A stretch of 64,000 bases of DNA from Comamonas terrae (GTDB taxonomy: Bacteria; Pseudomonadota; Gammaproteobacteria; Burkholderiales; Burkholderiaceae_C), in assembly GCF_001544075.1 (NCBI RefSeq), contig NZ_BCNT01000015.1, positions 1 through 64,000 of the forward strand, given 5' to 3'. The translations under genes and the position numbers were made by a program. Positions 1-7,976 of the stretch are shown here, one piece after another. Position 1 is the stretch's first letter, and each line of letters begins with the position of its first letter. The notes under the pieces were generated by a model. It searched no databases and was not told where the DNA came from. It saw only the letters and a program-made list of their open reading frames with translations.

Positions 1-24
1 CCGGAGCTGGTCAAGGCCTTGTAA
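1..24 (+). CDS. 3' end of an unidentified gene
   Basis: The window opens in an open frame reading PELVKAL and then TAA. A strong hairpin terminator follows within about 16 bases, which supports this being the true end of a plus-strand gene. Seven residues are too few to name a product. Confidence 0.4.
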   Translation, partial: PELVKAL

Positions 25-39
25 TTTGGCGCATATCAA

Positions 40-65
40 AAGAGGGGCTGTCAGCCCCTCTTTTT
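40..65 (+). terminator. Rho-independent terminator
   Basis: The arms AGAGGGGC and GCCCCTCT form a GC-rich stem with a short loop, followed by a run of T. It closes the transcription unit that enters from the left edge and separates it from the binding-protein gene downstream. Confidence 0.8.
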
Positions 66-163
66 CCATACGGGCGCAGAGGCGGGTTGGACAGAACATG
101 AACAATGAATCCGGAGCAGCAATGGCCTGATAGTGCCGGCTGACATTCGGGAGGGAATTCAAG

Positions 164-1318
164 ATGAAGACGAAAAGCTTGCAGACCAAGGGTTGGCGCG
201 TGGCGCGCATCGGCATGGCACTGGCATGGAGCGGTGCCGCCGTTCTCGCGCATGCCGCAGGATGGACCGTGGGGCAGGTCGGCCCCATGACCGGTGCCGA
301 AGCCATTCAGGGGCGCGCCTATGCGCAGGGCATGCGACTGTATTTCGACCAGGTCAACAAGGCCGGTGGCGTGCAGGGCCAGCCCGTGGAACTGGTCGTG
401 GAAGACGATGGCAGCCATCCCGATGAAACCGTGGCCAAGACCCGTCGCCTGCTGGCCGAGGCCAAGCCCGTGGTGCTCGCAGGCTATTTCGGCAACCGCA
501 ACCTGACGGCGCTGCTCGACAGCAAGCTGCTGGCGAATTCGCCGCTGGCCATCGTCGGCTACCAGAGCACGGACACGCGCGTGCTGTCGTCGCCCCAGAT
601 CTTCAGCACGCGTGCGGGCCTGTCCGAGCAGATGGCCAAGATCTCCACCCACCTGGCAACCGTCGGCATCACGCGCCTGGCGCTGGTCTATGAGGACCGG
701 CCCGATGCCCAGGCGCTGACGGCGCTGGTGGAAAAGGCCATCACGCCCAGCGGCGCCAAGCTGGTGACCTCGGCCATGCTGCGCGGCAAGACCACGATCG
801 ACAAGACGGTGGAGCAGCTGCAGTCGTCCAAGACGCCGCCCCAGGCGGTGCTGGTGGTAGCCTCCAGCTCCGGGACGGCGGCCTTCGTGGAGGCCTATCG
901 CATGGATGGCGGCACGGCCCAGATCTATGCGACCGCCGAGGCCGACATCGAGCAGCTGGCCAAGCGCCTGCCGGTGGAGTACATGAGCGGGCTGTCCATC
1001 GCCCAGGTCGTGCCCAGCCCTTACAAGGTGTCGGCGCGCCTGAACAAGGAGTTCCGCGACGCGGCGGCCGCGGCCGGCAAGTCGCTGGAGGTGCCGGTCA
1101 GCTTCGCCATGATGGAGGGCTATGTGAATGCCAAGGTCATCGTCGAGGCCATGCGCCGCAGCCAGCCCGTCTCGCCCGAGAAGGTGGCGGCGGCCCTGCA
1201 CGGCATCGACGCCTACGACCTGGGCGGCTACTGGGTCGGCTATCGCCCGGGCTCCCAGATCGGTTCGAAGTATGTGGACCTGTCCATCGTCAATGCCTCA
1301 GGGCGTGTGACGCAGTGA
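164..1318 (+). CDS. ABC transporter substrate-binding protein, Leu/Ile/Val type
   Basis: Predicted periplasmic receptor of 384 residues from the LivK-like (periplasmic binding fold type I) family, which delivers amino acids, amides or small organic acids to an ABC importer. A basic N-terminus (MKTKSLQTKGWRVARIG) leads into a hydrophobic segment ending AHA-AG, a good signal peptidase I site near residue 31. The mature part starts with GQVGPMTG, the usual first strand of the fold. The ATG at 164 has a GGGAGGG ribosome-binding site 8-10 bases upstream. No permease or ATPase gene lies nearby, so this is an orphan receptor; the next gene, an acyl-CoA dehydrogenase, is only 26 bases away. The ligand cannot be told from sequence. 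Confidence 0.85.
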   Translation: MKTKSLQTKGWRVARIGMALAWSGAAVLAHAAGWTVGQVGPMTGAEAIQGRAYAQGMRLYFDQVNKAGGVQGQPVELVVEDDGSHPDETVAKTRRLLAEAKPVVLAGYFGNRNLTALLDSKLLANSPLAIVGYQSTDTRVLSSPQIFSTRAGLSEQMAKISTHLATVGITRLALVYEDRPDAQALTALVEKAITPSGAKLVTSAMLRGKTTIDKTVEQLQSSKTPPQAVLVVASSSGTAAFVEAYRMDGGTAQIYATAEADIEQLAKRLPVEYMSGLSIAQVVPSPYKVSARLNKEFRDAAAAAGKSLEVPVSFAMMEGYVNAKVIVEAMRRSQPVSPEKVAAALHGIDAYDLGGYWVGYRPGSQIGSKYVDLSIVNASGRVTQ

Positions 1319-1344
1319 ATCTCGATTGATAGAAAGCGTTGAAA

Positions 1345-3135
1345 ATGACTTATTCGGCTCCCGTCAAAGACATGCTGTTCAACATGGAGCATCTGGCCCG
1401 GATTGAACAGGTAGCGCAGATTCCCGGTTTCGAGGAGGCAGGCCTGGAAACCGCTCAGGCCGTTCTCGAGGAATGCGCCAAGCTGTGCGAAGGCGTGGTG
1501 GCGCCGCTGAACGTGCCCGGCGACGTGAACCCTTCGTCATTCAGGGACGGCAAGGTCGCCACCACGCCCGGCTTTGCCGAAGCCTTCAGGCAATATGCCG
1601 AAGGCGGCTGGCAGGGCCTGCAGCACCCGGTGGATTTCGGCGGCCAGGGCCTGCCCAAGACCATAGGCGCGGCCTGCGTGGAAATGCTCAACAGCGCCAA
1701 CCTGAGCTTTGCACTGTGCCCGCTGCTGACCGACGGCGCGATCGAGGCGCTGCTCACGGCCGGCAGCGATGCGCTCAAGGCCACGTATCTGGAAAAGCTG
1801 ATCTCGGGCCAGTGGACCGGCACCATGAATCTGACCGAGCCCCAGGCCGGCTCCGACCTGGCGCTGGTGCGCACCAAGGCCGAGCCGCAGGCGGACGGCA
1901 CCTACAAGGTCTTCGGCACCAAGATCTTCATCACCTACGGCGAGCACGACATGGCCGAGAACATCGTGCACCTGGTGCTGGCGCGTGTGGCCGGGGCGCC
2001 GGAAGGCGTCAAGGGCATCAGCCTGTTCGTGGTGCCCAAGTTCCTGGTGAATGCGGACGGCTCGCTGGGCGAGCGCAACGACGTGCACTGCGTCTCCATC
2101 GAGCACAAGATGGGCATCAAGGCCTCGCCCACGGCCGTGCTGCAGTACGGCGACAACGGCGGCGCCACTGGCTATCTGGTCGGCGAGGAAAACCGCGGCC
2201 TCGAATACATGTTCATCATGATGAACGCCGCCCGCTATGCGGTGGGCATGCAGGGCATTGCGGTGGCCGAGCGCTCCTACCAGCATGCCGTGCAGTACGC
2301 CAGGGAGCGCGTGCAAAGCCGTCCCGTCGACGGATCGGTCAAGGCCAGCGCCACCATCATCCACCACCCCGATGTGCGCCGCATGCTCATGACCATGCGC
2401 GCCTATACCGAAGGCTGCCGCGCCATGGCCAGCGTGGCCGCAGCGGCCTACGACGCCGCCCACCACCATGCCGATGCGCAGGTGCGCGAGGCCAATGCGG
2501 CCTTCTATGAATTCATGGTGCCGCTGGTCAAGGGCTACAGCACCGAGATGAGCCTCGAAGTCACCAGTCTGGGCGTGCAGGTGCACGGCGGCATGGGATT
2601 CATCGAGGAAACCGGCGCGGCACAGTACTACCGCGACGCCAAGATCCTGACCATCTACGAAGGCACGACGGCCATCCAGGCCAACGACCTGGTGGGCCGA
2701 AAGACCGGCCGCGACGGCGGCCAGACAGCCAGGGCGATTGCCGCCCAGATCGAGAAGACCGAAGGCGAGCTGCACGCCGACGGCAGTGCGGCCGCCAAGG
2801 TAGTGGCCGTCCGCCTGGAGCAGGCCCGCAAGGCATTCCTCGATGTGGTGGATTTCGTGGTGGCCCAGTCCAGGAACGATCCGAATGCCGTGTATGCGGG
2901 CAGCGTTCCCTACCTGATGCTGGCCGGCAATCTGGTGGCGGGATGGCAGATGGGCCGCGCCCTGCTGGCGGCGCAACAGCTGTTGCGCAAGGGACAGGAC
3001 GAAGCCTTCATGCGCGCCAAGATGGTGACGGCCCAGTTCTATGCCGAGCACATTCTGACCCAGGCCCAGGGCCTGCGCGACGCCATCGTCGATGGGGGCG
3101 CCAGCGTCATGGCCTTGCCCATGGACGCGTTCTGA
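1345..3135 (+). CDS. Acyl-CoA dehydrogenase, DmdC-like long form
   Basis: FAD-dependent acyl-CoA dehydrogenase of 596 residues, about 200 longer than the classical family. The extra C-terminal helical domain is typical of the FadE-like group that includes 3-methylmercaptopropionyl-CoA dehydrogenase (DmdC). The N-terminus MTYSAPVKDMLFNMEHLA is characteristic of this group. FAD and substrate motifs include NLTEPQAGSDL and VHGGMGFIEETG; the catalytic glutamate is expected in IYEGTTAIQ. The ATG at 1345 is preferred, with AGAAAG 8 bases upstream; an in-frame TTG lies at 1339. It probably oxidises a medium or long acyl-CoA in beta-oxidation. True dimethylsulfoniopropionate use cannot be claimed because no other dmd gene is present. 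Confidence 0.9.
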   Translation: MTYSAPVKDMLFNMEHLARIEQVAQIPGFEEAGLETAQAVLEECAKLCEGVVAPLNVPGDVNPSSFRDGKVATTPGFAEAFRQYAEGGWQGLQHPVDFGGQGLPKTIGAACVEMLNSANLSFALCPLLTDGAIEALLTAGSDALKATYLEKLISGQWTGTMNLTEPQAGSDLALVRTKAEPQADGTYKVFGTKIFITYGEHDMAENIVHLVLARVAGAPEGVKGISLFVVPKFLVNADGSLGERNDVHCVSIEHKMGIKASPTAVLQYGDNGGATGYLVGEENRGLEYMFIMMNAARYAVGMQGIAVAERSYQHAVQYARERVQSRPVDGSVKASATIIHHPDVRRMLMTMRAYTEGCRAMASVAAAAYDAAHHHADAQVREANAAFYEFMVPLVKGYSTEMSLEVTSLGVQVHGGMGFIEETGAAQYYRDAKILTIYEGTTAIQANDLVGRKTGRDGGQTARAIAAQIEKTEGELHADGSAAAKVVAVRLEQARKAFLDVVDFVVAQSRNDPNAVYAGSVPYLMLAGNLVAGWQMGRALLAAQQLLRKGQDEAFMRAKMVTAQFYAEHILTQAQGLRDAIVDGGASVMALPMDAF

Positions 3136-3278
3136 GCACCCTCTGAACCGCTTCGCGCCTTCCCCTTGGAGGGGGCGGCCCTTGCGGGCCGTCTCCAGAC
3201 TGGGTGCGGGACGGTTCCATGGCTATGCCCGCAGCCCGCGAGAGCTGAACTCGGAATTGCTTCCTAAATGAGAGCTAA

Positions 3279-3313
3279 TGACGCTTGGCAGGCAAGCGTC
3301 GCAGCCCTTTTTT
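3279..3313 (+). terminator. Hairpin followed by a T run in the leader of the nitronate monooxygenase-like gene
   Basis: The arms GACGCTTG and CAAGCGTC flank a 5-base loop at 3280-3300, followed about 6 bases later by seven T in a row. It sits only 27 bases before the next start codon. It may terminate the acyl-CoA dehydrogenase transcript with a new promoter downstream, or act as a leader hairpin. The sequence does not decide between these. Confidence 0.45.
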
Positions 3314-3340
3314 GATAAGAATCTGTTACGGAGACTCTGC

Positions 3341-4297
3341 ATGTCCAAACTTCCCACTGCCCTGCAAAAGCTGGCTTTGCCGGTCATCGGTTCGCCGCTG
3401 TTCATCATCAGCAACCCCAAGCTGGTGATCGAACAGTGCAAGGCCGGCATTGTCGGCTCCATGCCGGCGCTCAACGCACGTCCGGCCGCGCAACTCGAGG
3501 ACTGGCTGGCCGAGATCACCGAGACCCTGGCCGCCTGGGACAAGGCCCATCCCGAGCAGCCCTCGGCGCCGTTCGCCATCAACCAGATCGTGCACAAGAG
3601 CAACGACCGGCTGGAACACGACATGCAGGTCTGCGCCCAATACAAGGTGCCCATCGTCATCACTTCGCTGGGGGCGCGCGAGGACGTGAACCAGGCTGTG
3701 CACAGCTGGGGCGGCGTGGTGCTGCACGACATCATCAACAACAAGTTCGCGCACAAGGCCGTCGAGAAAGGTGCCGATGGCCTGATCGCCGTGGCGGCCG
3801 GTGCGGGCGGCCATGCAGGCGTGAAGAGCCCGTTCGCGCTGATCCAGGAAATCCGCCAGTGGTTCGACGGTCCGCTGGCCCTGTCGGGCTCCATCGCCTC
3901 GGGGGGCGCCATCCTGGCGGCCCAGGCCATGGGTGCCGATTTCGCCTATATCGGCTCGGCCTTCATCGCCACCCATGAGGCGCGCGCCGTCGACGGCTAC
4001 AAGCAAGCCATCGTGGATAGCACGTCCGACGACATCGTCTACAGCAATCTGTTCACCGGGGTGCACGGCAACTACCTTGCGCCTTCGATCCGCGCTGCGG
4101 GCCTGGACCCGGAGAACCTGCCGGTGTCCGATCCCAGCAAGATGAACTTCGGAGGCGATGCCAAGAAGGCCTGGAAGGACATCTGGGGCTGCGGCCAGGG
4201 CATTGGCGCGATCAACGAGGTCACTGCGACGGCCGACCTGGTGGATCGCCTCAAGCGCGAGTACCGGCAGGCCCGCGAGCGGCTGCAGCTGGGCTGA
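3341..4297 (+). CDS. Nitronate monooxygenase / 2-nitropropane dioxygenase family flavoprotein
   Basis: FMN-dependent TIM-barrel protein of 318 residues. Family marks are the N-terminal LPVIGSPLFIISNP, the phosphate-binding stretch AAGAGGHAG and the C-terminal FMN-binding ALSGSIASGGAILAA and GADFAYIGSAF. Members oxidise alkyl nitronates or act as enoyl-type reductases, and the real substrate is often unknown. The start at 3341 has an ACGGAGA site and matches the family N-terminus; an in-frame ATG at 3278 would add 21 residues with no fitting role. A terminator follows the stop codon. Placement after an acyl-CoA dehydrogenase is common for this family and hints at acyl-CoA metabolism, but that is inference. 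Confidence 0.88.
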   Translation: MSKLPTALQKLALPVIGSPLFIISNPKLVIEQCKAGIVGSMPALNARPAAQLEDWLAEITETLAAWDKAHPEQPSAPFAINQIVHKSNDRLEHDMQVCAQYKVPIVITSLGAREDVNQAVHSWGGVVLHDIINNKFAHKAVEKGADGLIAVAAGAGGHAGVKSPFALIQEIRQWFDGPLALSGSIASGGAILAAQAMGADFAYIGSAFIATHEARAVDGYKQAIVDSTSDDIVYSNLFTGVHGNYLAPSIRAAGLDPENLPVSDPSKMNFGGDAKKAWKDIWGCGQGIGAINEVTATADLVDRLKREYRQARERLQLG

Positions 4298-4318
4298 GCC
4301 CGCTTTTCCTTCCGACAG

Positions 4319-4345
4319 ACGGCGCCCTCGGGCGCCGTTTTCATT
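4319..4345 (+). terminator. Rho-independent terminator
   Basis: GGCGCC arms around CTCG, preceded by AC and followed by GTTTTCATTTTT. It ends the nitronate monooxygenase-like gene and insulates the cyd promoter region. Confidence 0.8.
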
Positions 4346-4377
4346 TTTCGCATCATTTGTCAGCAAATGTGCGTTGT

Positions 4378-4391
4378 TTGATGGAGATCAA
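4378..4391 (+). promoter_or_regulatory. FNR/ANR-type box 1 upstream of cydDCABX
   Basis: TTGAT-GGAG-ATCAA matches the consensus TTGATnnnnATCAA of FNR/ANR oxygen sensors at all ten defined positions. It is centred 108 bases before the cydD start. Cytochrome bd genes are classical targets of these regulators. Confidence 0.75.
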
Positions 4392-4431
4392 GCGTGCCTG
4401 AATCCTACAGGCGGTTTGGGGACGGCCTGCC

Positions 4432-4445
4432 ATGATGAGGATCAA
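4432..4445 (+). promoter_or_regulatory. FNR/ANR-type box 2 upstream of cydDCABX
   Basis: ATGAT-GAGG-ATCAA matches nine of the ten defined FNR/ANR positions. Its centre is 54 bases downstream of the first box, about five helical turns, so two dimers could bind the same face. An AT-rich tract (TAGTAT at 4453, TAAATA at 4473) follows and could hold the -10 element. Confidence 0.65.
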
Positions 4446-4492
4446 AATGGAGTAGTATTTCTTTGTTTTCAGTAAATACTGAAAATTAAAAA

Positions 4493-6211
4493 ATGAAAGA
4501 GCTATCTCAATTCGCAACCGCTGGACTTCACGCACGAGGCCTGCGAGCCGGTGCTGCATTGCAGCTCGCCGCCGCATTGCTCTGGCTGCCCCAGGCCGCG
4601 CTGCTGGCCTGGGCCGTGCAGCAGATGGCGAATGGCCGGCCCGTGCGCCATCTGGCAACGGCAGCGACCGGCGTGCTGGTTCTGGGCGTGCTGCGCGCCT
4701 GGTGTGAAGGGCAGGGCGTGCTGCGGGCCCAGCGCGCCGCGCGTGCCACGCTGAGCCGGTTGCGCGCCCAGGTGTTGCAGGCGCTGGCCCAGGCCTCGCC
4801 GCTGGACAAGGCGCGTCCCCCCTCGGGACAGGCCGCCAGCGCGGTGGCCGAACAGGCCGAGGCCGTGGTGCCCTGGCTGGCGCGCTACCAGAGCGCCATG
4901 TGGCGCGTGCGCATCGTGCCGCTGGCCCTTGTGGCGGCCGTTGCCAGCCAGAGCTGGATTGCCGCACTGATTCTGATGCTGGCGGCACCGTTGATTCCCC
5001 TGTTCATGGCCATCGTGGGCTGGCGTGCCCGCGCCGCCAGCGAGGAACAGCTGGTGGAGATGGGCGGCATGAACGCCTTCTTGCTGGACCGCCTGCGGGG
5101 CCTGAGCACCTTGCGGGCGCTGGGGGCAGTGGATGCCTCGGCCCTGCGGCTGCGCAGCCATGCCGAGTCGCTGCGCCGGCGCACCATGCGCGTGCTGCGC
5201 ATCGCCTTTCTGTCCTCGGCCGTGCTGGAGCTGTTTTCCGCGCTGGGCGTGGCCATGGTGGCGGTCTATGTGGGTTTCCATCTGCTGGGCATGCTGCCGT
5301 TCGGTGCCTGGGGCCATACGCTGACGCTGGGGCAGGCGCTGTTCGTGCTGCTGCTGGCGCCCGCCTTCTTCGAGCCGCTGCGCGACCTCTCGGCGGTCTG
5401 GCATGACCGCGCCGCAGGCGAGGCCGCACTCAAGACCCTGAACATGCTGTGCCGGCAGGCCACGCCGCTGGTCGGCAGCTTCAAGGCACTCCCTGAAGAC
5501 GGGCATGGGGCGCATGCCGGCCCGGTGTCGGTAGAGGCTTTCGACCTTTGCGTCCAGGCCCCGGGCAGCGTGTCGCGGCTGGCGCCTTTGAACCTGCGCA
5601 TCGAGGCGGGCGAGCATGTGGCGCTGTGGAGTCCCAGCGGCAGCGGCAAATCGCTGCTGCTTGCGCAACTGGCAGGCCTGCTGCCTGTGCAGCAGGGCCG
5701 GGTGGAGATCGATGGCCGGCCGCTGAATGCCGAGAATGCGCCCGCGCTGCGCGCTCGCATGGCCTGGATGGGCCAGCAGCCCCATGTGTTCGCCGGATCG
5801 GTGCAACGCAATGTGGCGCTGGGCCGCGCACAGGTGAGCGCAGCAGACGTGCAGGCCGCTGGCGAGCAGGCGGCGCTGGGCGCCGTGCTGCAGGCCCGTG
5901 TGGGCATGAGCCTGGGCGAGGGCGGCAGCGGATTGTCGGGCGGGGAAGTAGTGCGCCTGGCGCTGGCGCGCCTGGCAGTGAACCGGCAGGCCGGGCTGCT
6001 GCTGGTCGACGAGCCGACGGCGCACCTGGATCCGGACACCGCAGCACAGGTCGCCGAAGCCCTGCTGCGCATCGCCGGGGATCGTACGCTGATCGTGGCC
6101 ACCCATGATGCGCAACTGGCGCGGCGCATGGGCCGCATCATCGATTTGCCGCTGCAGGGCGATGCCGGGCCTACCGGGGCCTTGCCAGTGCAGCAGGAAA
6201 GGACTGCGTGA
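4493..6211 (+). CDS. cydD: Cysteine/glutathione ABC exporter subunit CydD
   Basis: CydD is one half of the heterodimeric CydDC ABC exporter, which moves cysteine and glutathione to the periplasm and is needed to assemble cytochrome bd. The protein has 572 residues. An N-terminal membrane domain of about six helices covers roughly residues 15-330. The nucleotide-binding domain has a Walker A (SPSGSGKS), a signature (LSGGEVVRLALARL) and a Walker B (LLLVDEPTAHLD). The ATG at 4493 lies in an AT-rich leader without a clear Shine-Dalgarno, so translation may be weak. The stop overlaps the cydC start, indicating coupling. Placement of cydDC before cydAB in one operon is common in beta- and gammaproteobacteria. 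Confidence 0.9.
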   Translation: MKELSQFATAGLHARGLRAGAALQLAAALLWLPQAALLAWAVQQMANGRPVRHLATAATGVLVLGVLRAWCEGQGVLRAQRAARATLSRLRAQVLQALAQASPLDKARPPSGQAASAVAEQAEAVVPWLARYQSAMWRVRIVPLALVAAVASQSWIAALILMLAAPLIPLFMAIVGWRARAASEEQLVEMGGMNAFLLDRLRGLSTLRALGAVDASALRLRSHAESLRRRTMRVLRIAFLSSAVLELFSALGVAMVAVYVGFHLLGMLPFGAWGHTLTLGQALFVLLLAPAFFEPLRDLSAVWHDRAAGEAALKTLNMLCRQATPLVGSFKALPEDGHGAHAGPVSVEAFDLCVQAPGSVSRLAPLNLRIEAGEHVALWSPSGSGKSLLLAQLAGLLPVQQGRVEIDGRPLNAENAPALRARMAWMGQQPHVFAGSVQRNVALGRAQVSAADVQAAGEQAALGAVLQARVGMSLGEGGSGLSGGEVVRLALARLAVNRQAGLLLVDEPTAHLDPDTAAQVAEALLRIAGDRTLIVATHDAQLARRMGRIIDLPLQGDAGPTGALPVQQERTA

Positions 6212-7938
6212 TGCGTGAAGGCCTGGATCGCCATCCGCGCTCCGGCAAGGGGGCATGGACCCTGCTGCGCGCGCTCGATGCCATGGCGGGGCGCAGGCTC
6301 TGGCTGGGAGGAGCGTTGCTGGCGGCGCTGACCGTGCTCATGGGCATGGCCTTGCTGGGCCTGTCCGGCTGGTTCATCACGGCCACGGCGCTGGCCGGGC
6401 TGGTGCCGGCCACGGCCCTGGTATTCGATGTATTCATGCCCTCGGCAGGCATCCGCCTGCTCGCCGTGGGCCGGACCGGCGCACGCTATGCGGAGCGCCT
6501 GGTCACGCACGATGCCACGCTGGCCGTGCTGGCCGCGCTGCGCGAAAAGCTGTTTCGCCACTGGTCCCGGCCCCAGGCGGCGCGCCTGCTGATGCTGCGT
6601 CCCGCGCGCCTGCTGCAGCGGCTGACCAGCGATGTGGATGCGCTGGACAGCCTGTATCTGCGCCTGCTGGTGCCCGGCATGGCGGCGCTTGGCGCCGCGC
6701 TATTGGCCGGGCTGTCGTTCGGCCTGATGCGCTGGTGGCTGGGACTGCTGGCATTGGCATGGCTGCTGCTGGCGGGCTGGGGCATTGCGCTGTGGCACGG
6801 GCTGCGCACCCGCCAGGCGGCCGTGCGCCGCGCCATGGCGTTGGAGGCGCTGCGGCTGCAGAGCGTCGACCTTGCTGCCGGGCAGGCGGAACTCCTGATG
6901 GCGGGGCAGCTGCCGGCCCAGGTGGCTGCCGTACTGGCCTGCGATGCGCGCGCTGCGGCGGCCGACGACCGCCTCTATCGTGCCGAAGCCCGCGCCGCGC
7001 AGGCCTATGGCGTGGCCGGCGCGCTGACCCTGAGCGCCGCGCTGCTGGCCATGGGCAGTCTGGTGGAGCGCGGACAGATCGGCGTGGCCGTGGCCGCGCT
7101 GGGCATTTTGCTGGCGCTTTCGGCCATGGAGCCGTTTGCCGCGCTGCGCCGCGGTGCAGCGGAGGCCGGCCGCACCTGGCTGGCGGTGCGCCGCATCGGC
7201 AAGGCGGCAGTGGAGGAGGGGCCGCCGCAGGCCGGGCGCCAGCCGACGCCCGGGGCCGGGCTGGCAGTGCAGCTCGACAGCGCATCCGCGGCCCATCCGG
7301 GACAGATGGCGGCTCTGGGGCCGCTGGATCTGCATATCCGCGAAGGCGAGCGTGTGGCACTGATAGGCCGCAGCGGTGCAGGCAAGAGCAGCCTGCTGTC
7401 GCTGATCGCGGGCGAGTTGCCTCTGGTGTCGGGACGCGCCGCAGCCGGCTTCTGCTGCTGGATGACGCAGCGCACCGAGCTGTTCCAGGACAGCCTGCGC
7501 GGCAACCTGCGCCTAGCCGCGCCCGAGGCGGGCGACGACGTACTGTGGCAGGCGCTGGAGGCAGCCGGACTGGCGCAGGATGTCCGTGCCATGCCGCACG
7601 AGCTCGATACGGTGCTGGGCGAAGGGGGGCTGGGACTGTCGGGCGGGCAGGCAAGGCGGCTGGCGCTGGCGCGGCTGCTGCTGCATCCGGCCCGTTGCTG
7701 GCTGCTGGACGAGCCCACAGAAGGGCTGGATGCGGCCACGGCCGGCGATGTGCTGCAGCGGCTGGCCGTGGCGGCCCGGGGGCGCACCCTGGTGCTGGCT
7801 TCCCACTGGCAGCGCGAGGCGCGGCTGGCGGACCGGTTGCTGTGGCTCGAAAACGGGCGCATCTGCGGCCAGGCGCTGCGCGGTACGCCGCAGTTCGATG
7901 AAGCCATCGGGCGGCTGAGGCCCGATGCCGGGAATTGA
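6211..7938 (+). CDS. cydC: Cysteine/glutathione ABC exporter subunit CydC
   Basis: Partner of CydD, 575 residues. A membrane domain (to about residue 320) starts with a hydrophobic block around LWLGGALLAALTVLMGMALL. The ATPase domain has GRSGAGKSS (Walker A), LSGGQARRLALARLLL (signature) and CWLLDEPTEGLD (Walker B). The ATG at 6211 shares one base with the cydD stop (TGATG); an in-frame GTG three bases upstream would give a four-base overlap. cydA follows 38 bases later. The heterodimer acts in the inner membrane and is required for haem insertion into cytochrome bd. Both ATPase sites look intact by motif. Confidence 0.9.
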   Translation: MREGLDRHPRSGKGAWTLLRALDAMAGRRLWLGGALLAALTVLMGMALLGLSGWFITATALAGLVPATALVFDVFMPSAGIRLLAVGRTGARYAERLVTHDATLAVLAALREKLFRHWSRPQAARLLMLRPARLLQRLTSDVDALDSLYLRLLVPGMAALGAALLAGLSFGLMRWWLGLLALAWLLLAGWGIALWHGLRTRQAAVRRAMALEALRLQSVDLAAGQAELLMAGQLPAQVAAVLACDARAAAADDRLYRAEARAAQAYGVAGALTLSAALLAMGSLVERGQIGVAVAALGILLALSAMEPFAALRRGAAEAGRTWLAVRRIGKAAVEEGPPQAGRQPTPGAGLAVQLDSASAAHPGQMAALGPLDLHIREGERVALIGRSGAGKSSLLSLIAGELPLVSGRAAAGFCCWMTQRTELFQDSLRGNLRLAAPEAGDDVLWQALEAAGLAQDVRAMPHELDTVLGEGGLGLSGGQARRLALARLLLHPARCWLLDEPTEGLDAATAGDVLQRLAVAARGRTLVLASHWQREARLADRLLWLENGRICGQALRGTPQFDEAIGRLRPDAGN

Positions 7939-7976
7939 AGATCAATGTTTGAAAGTCCAAGAGAAAGGAATTCGTC

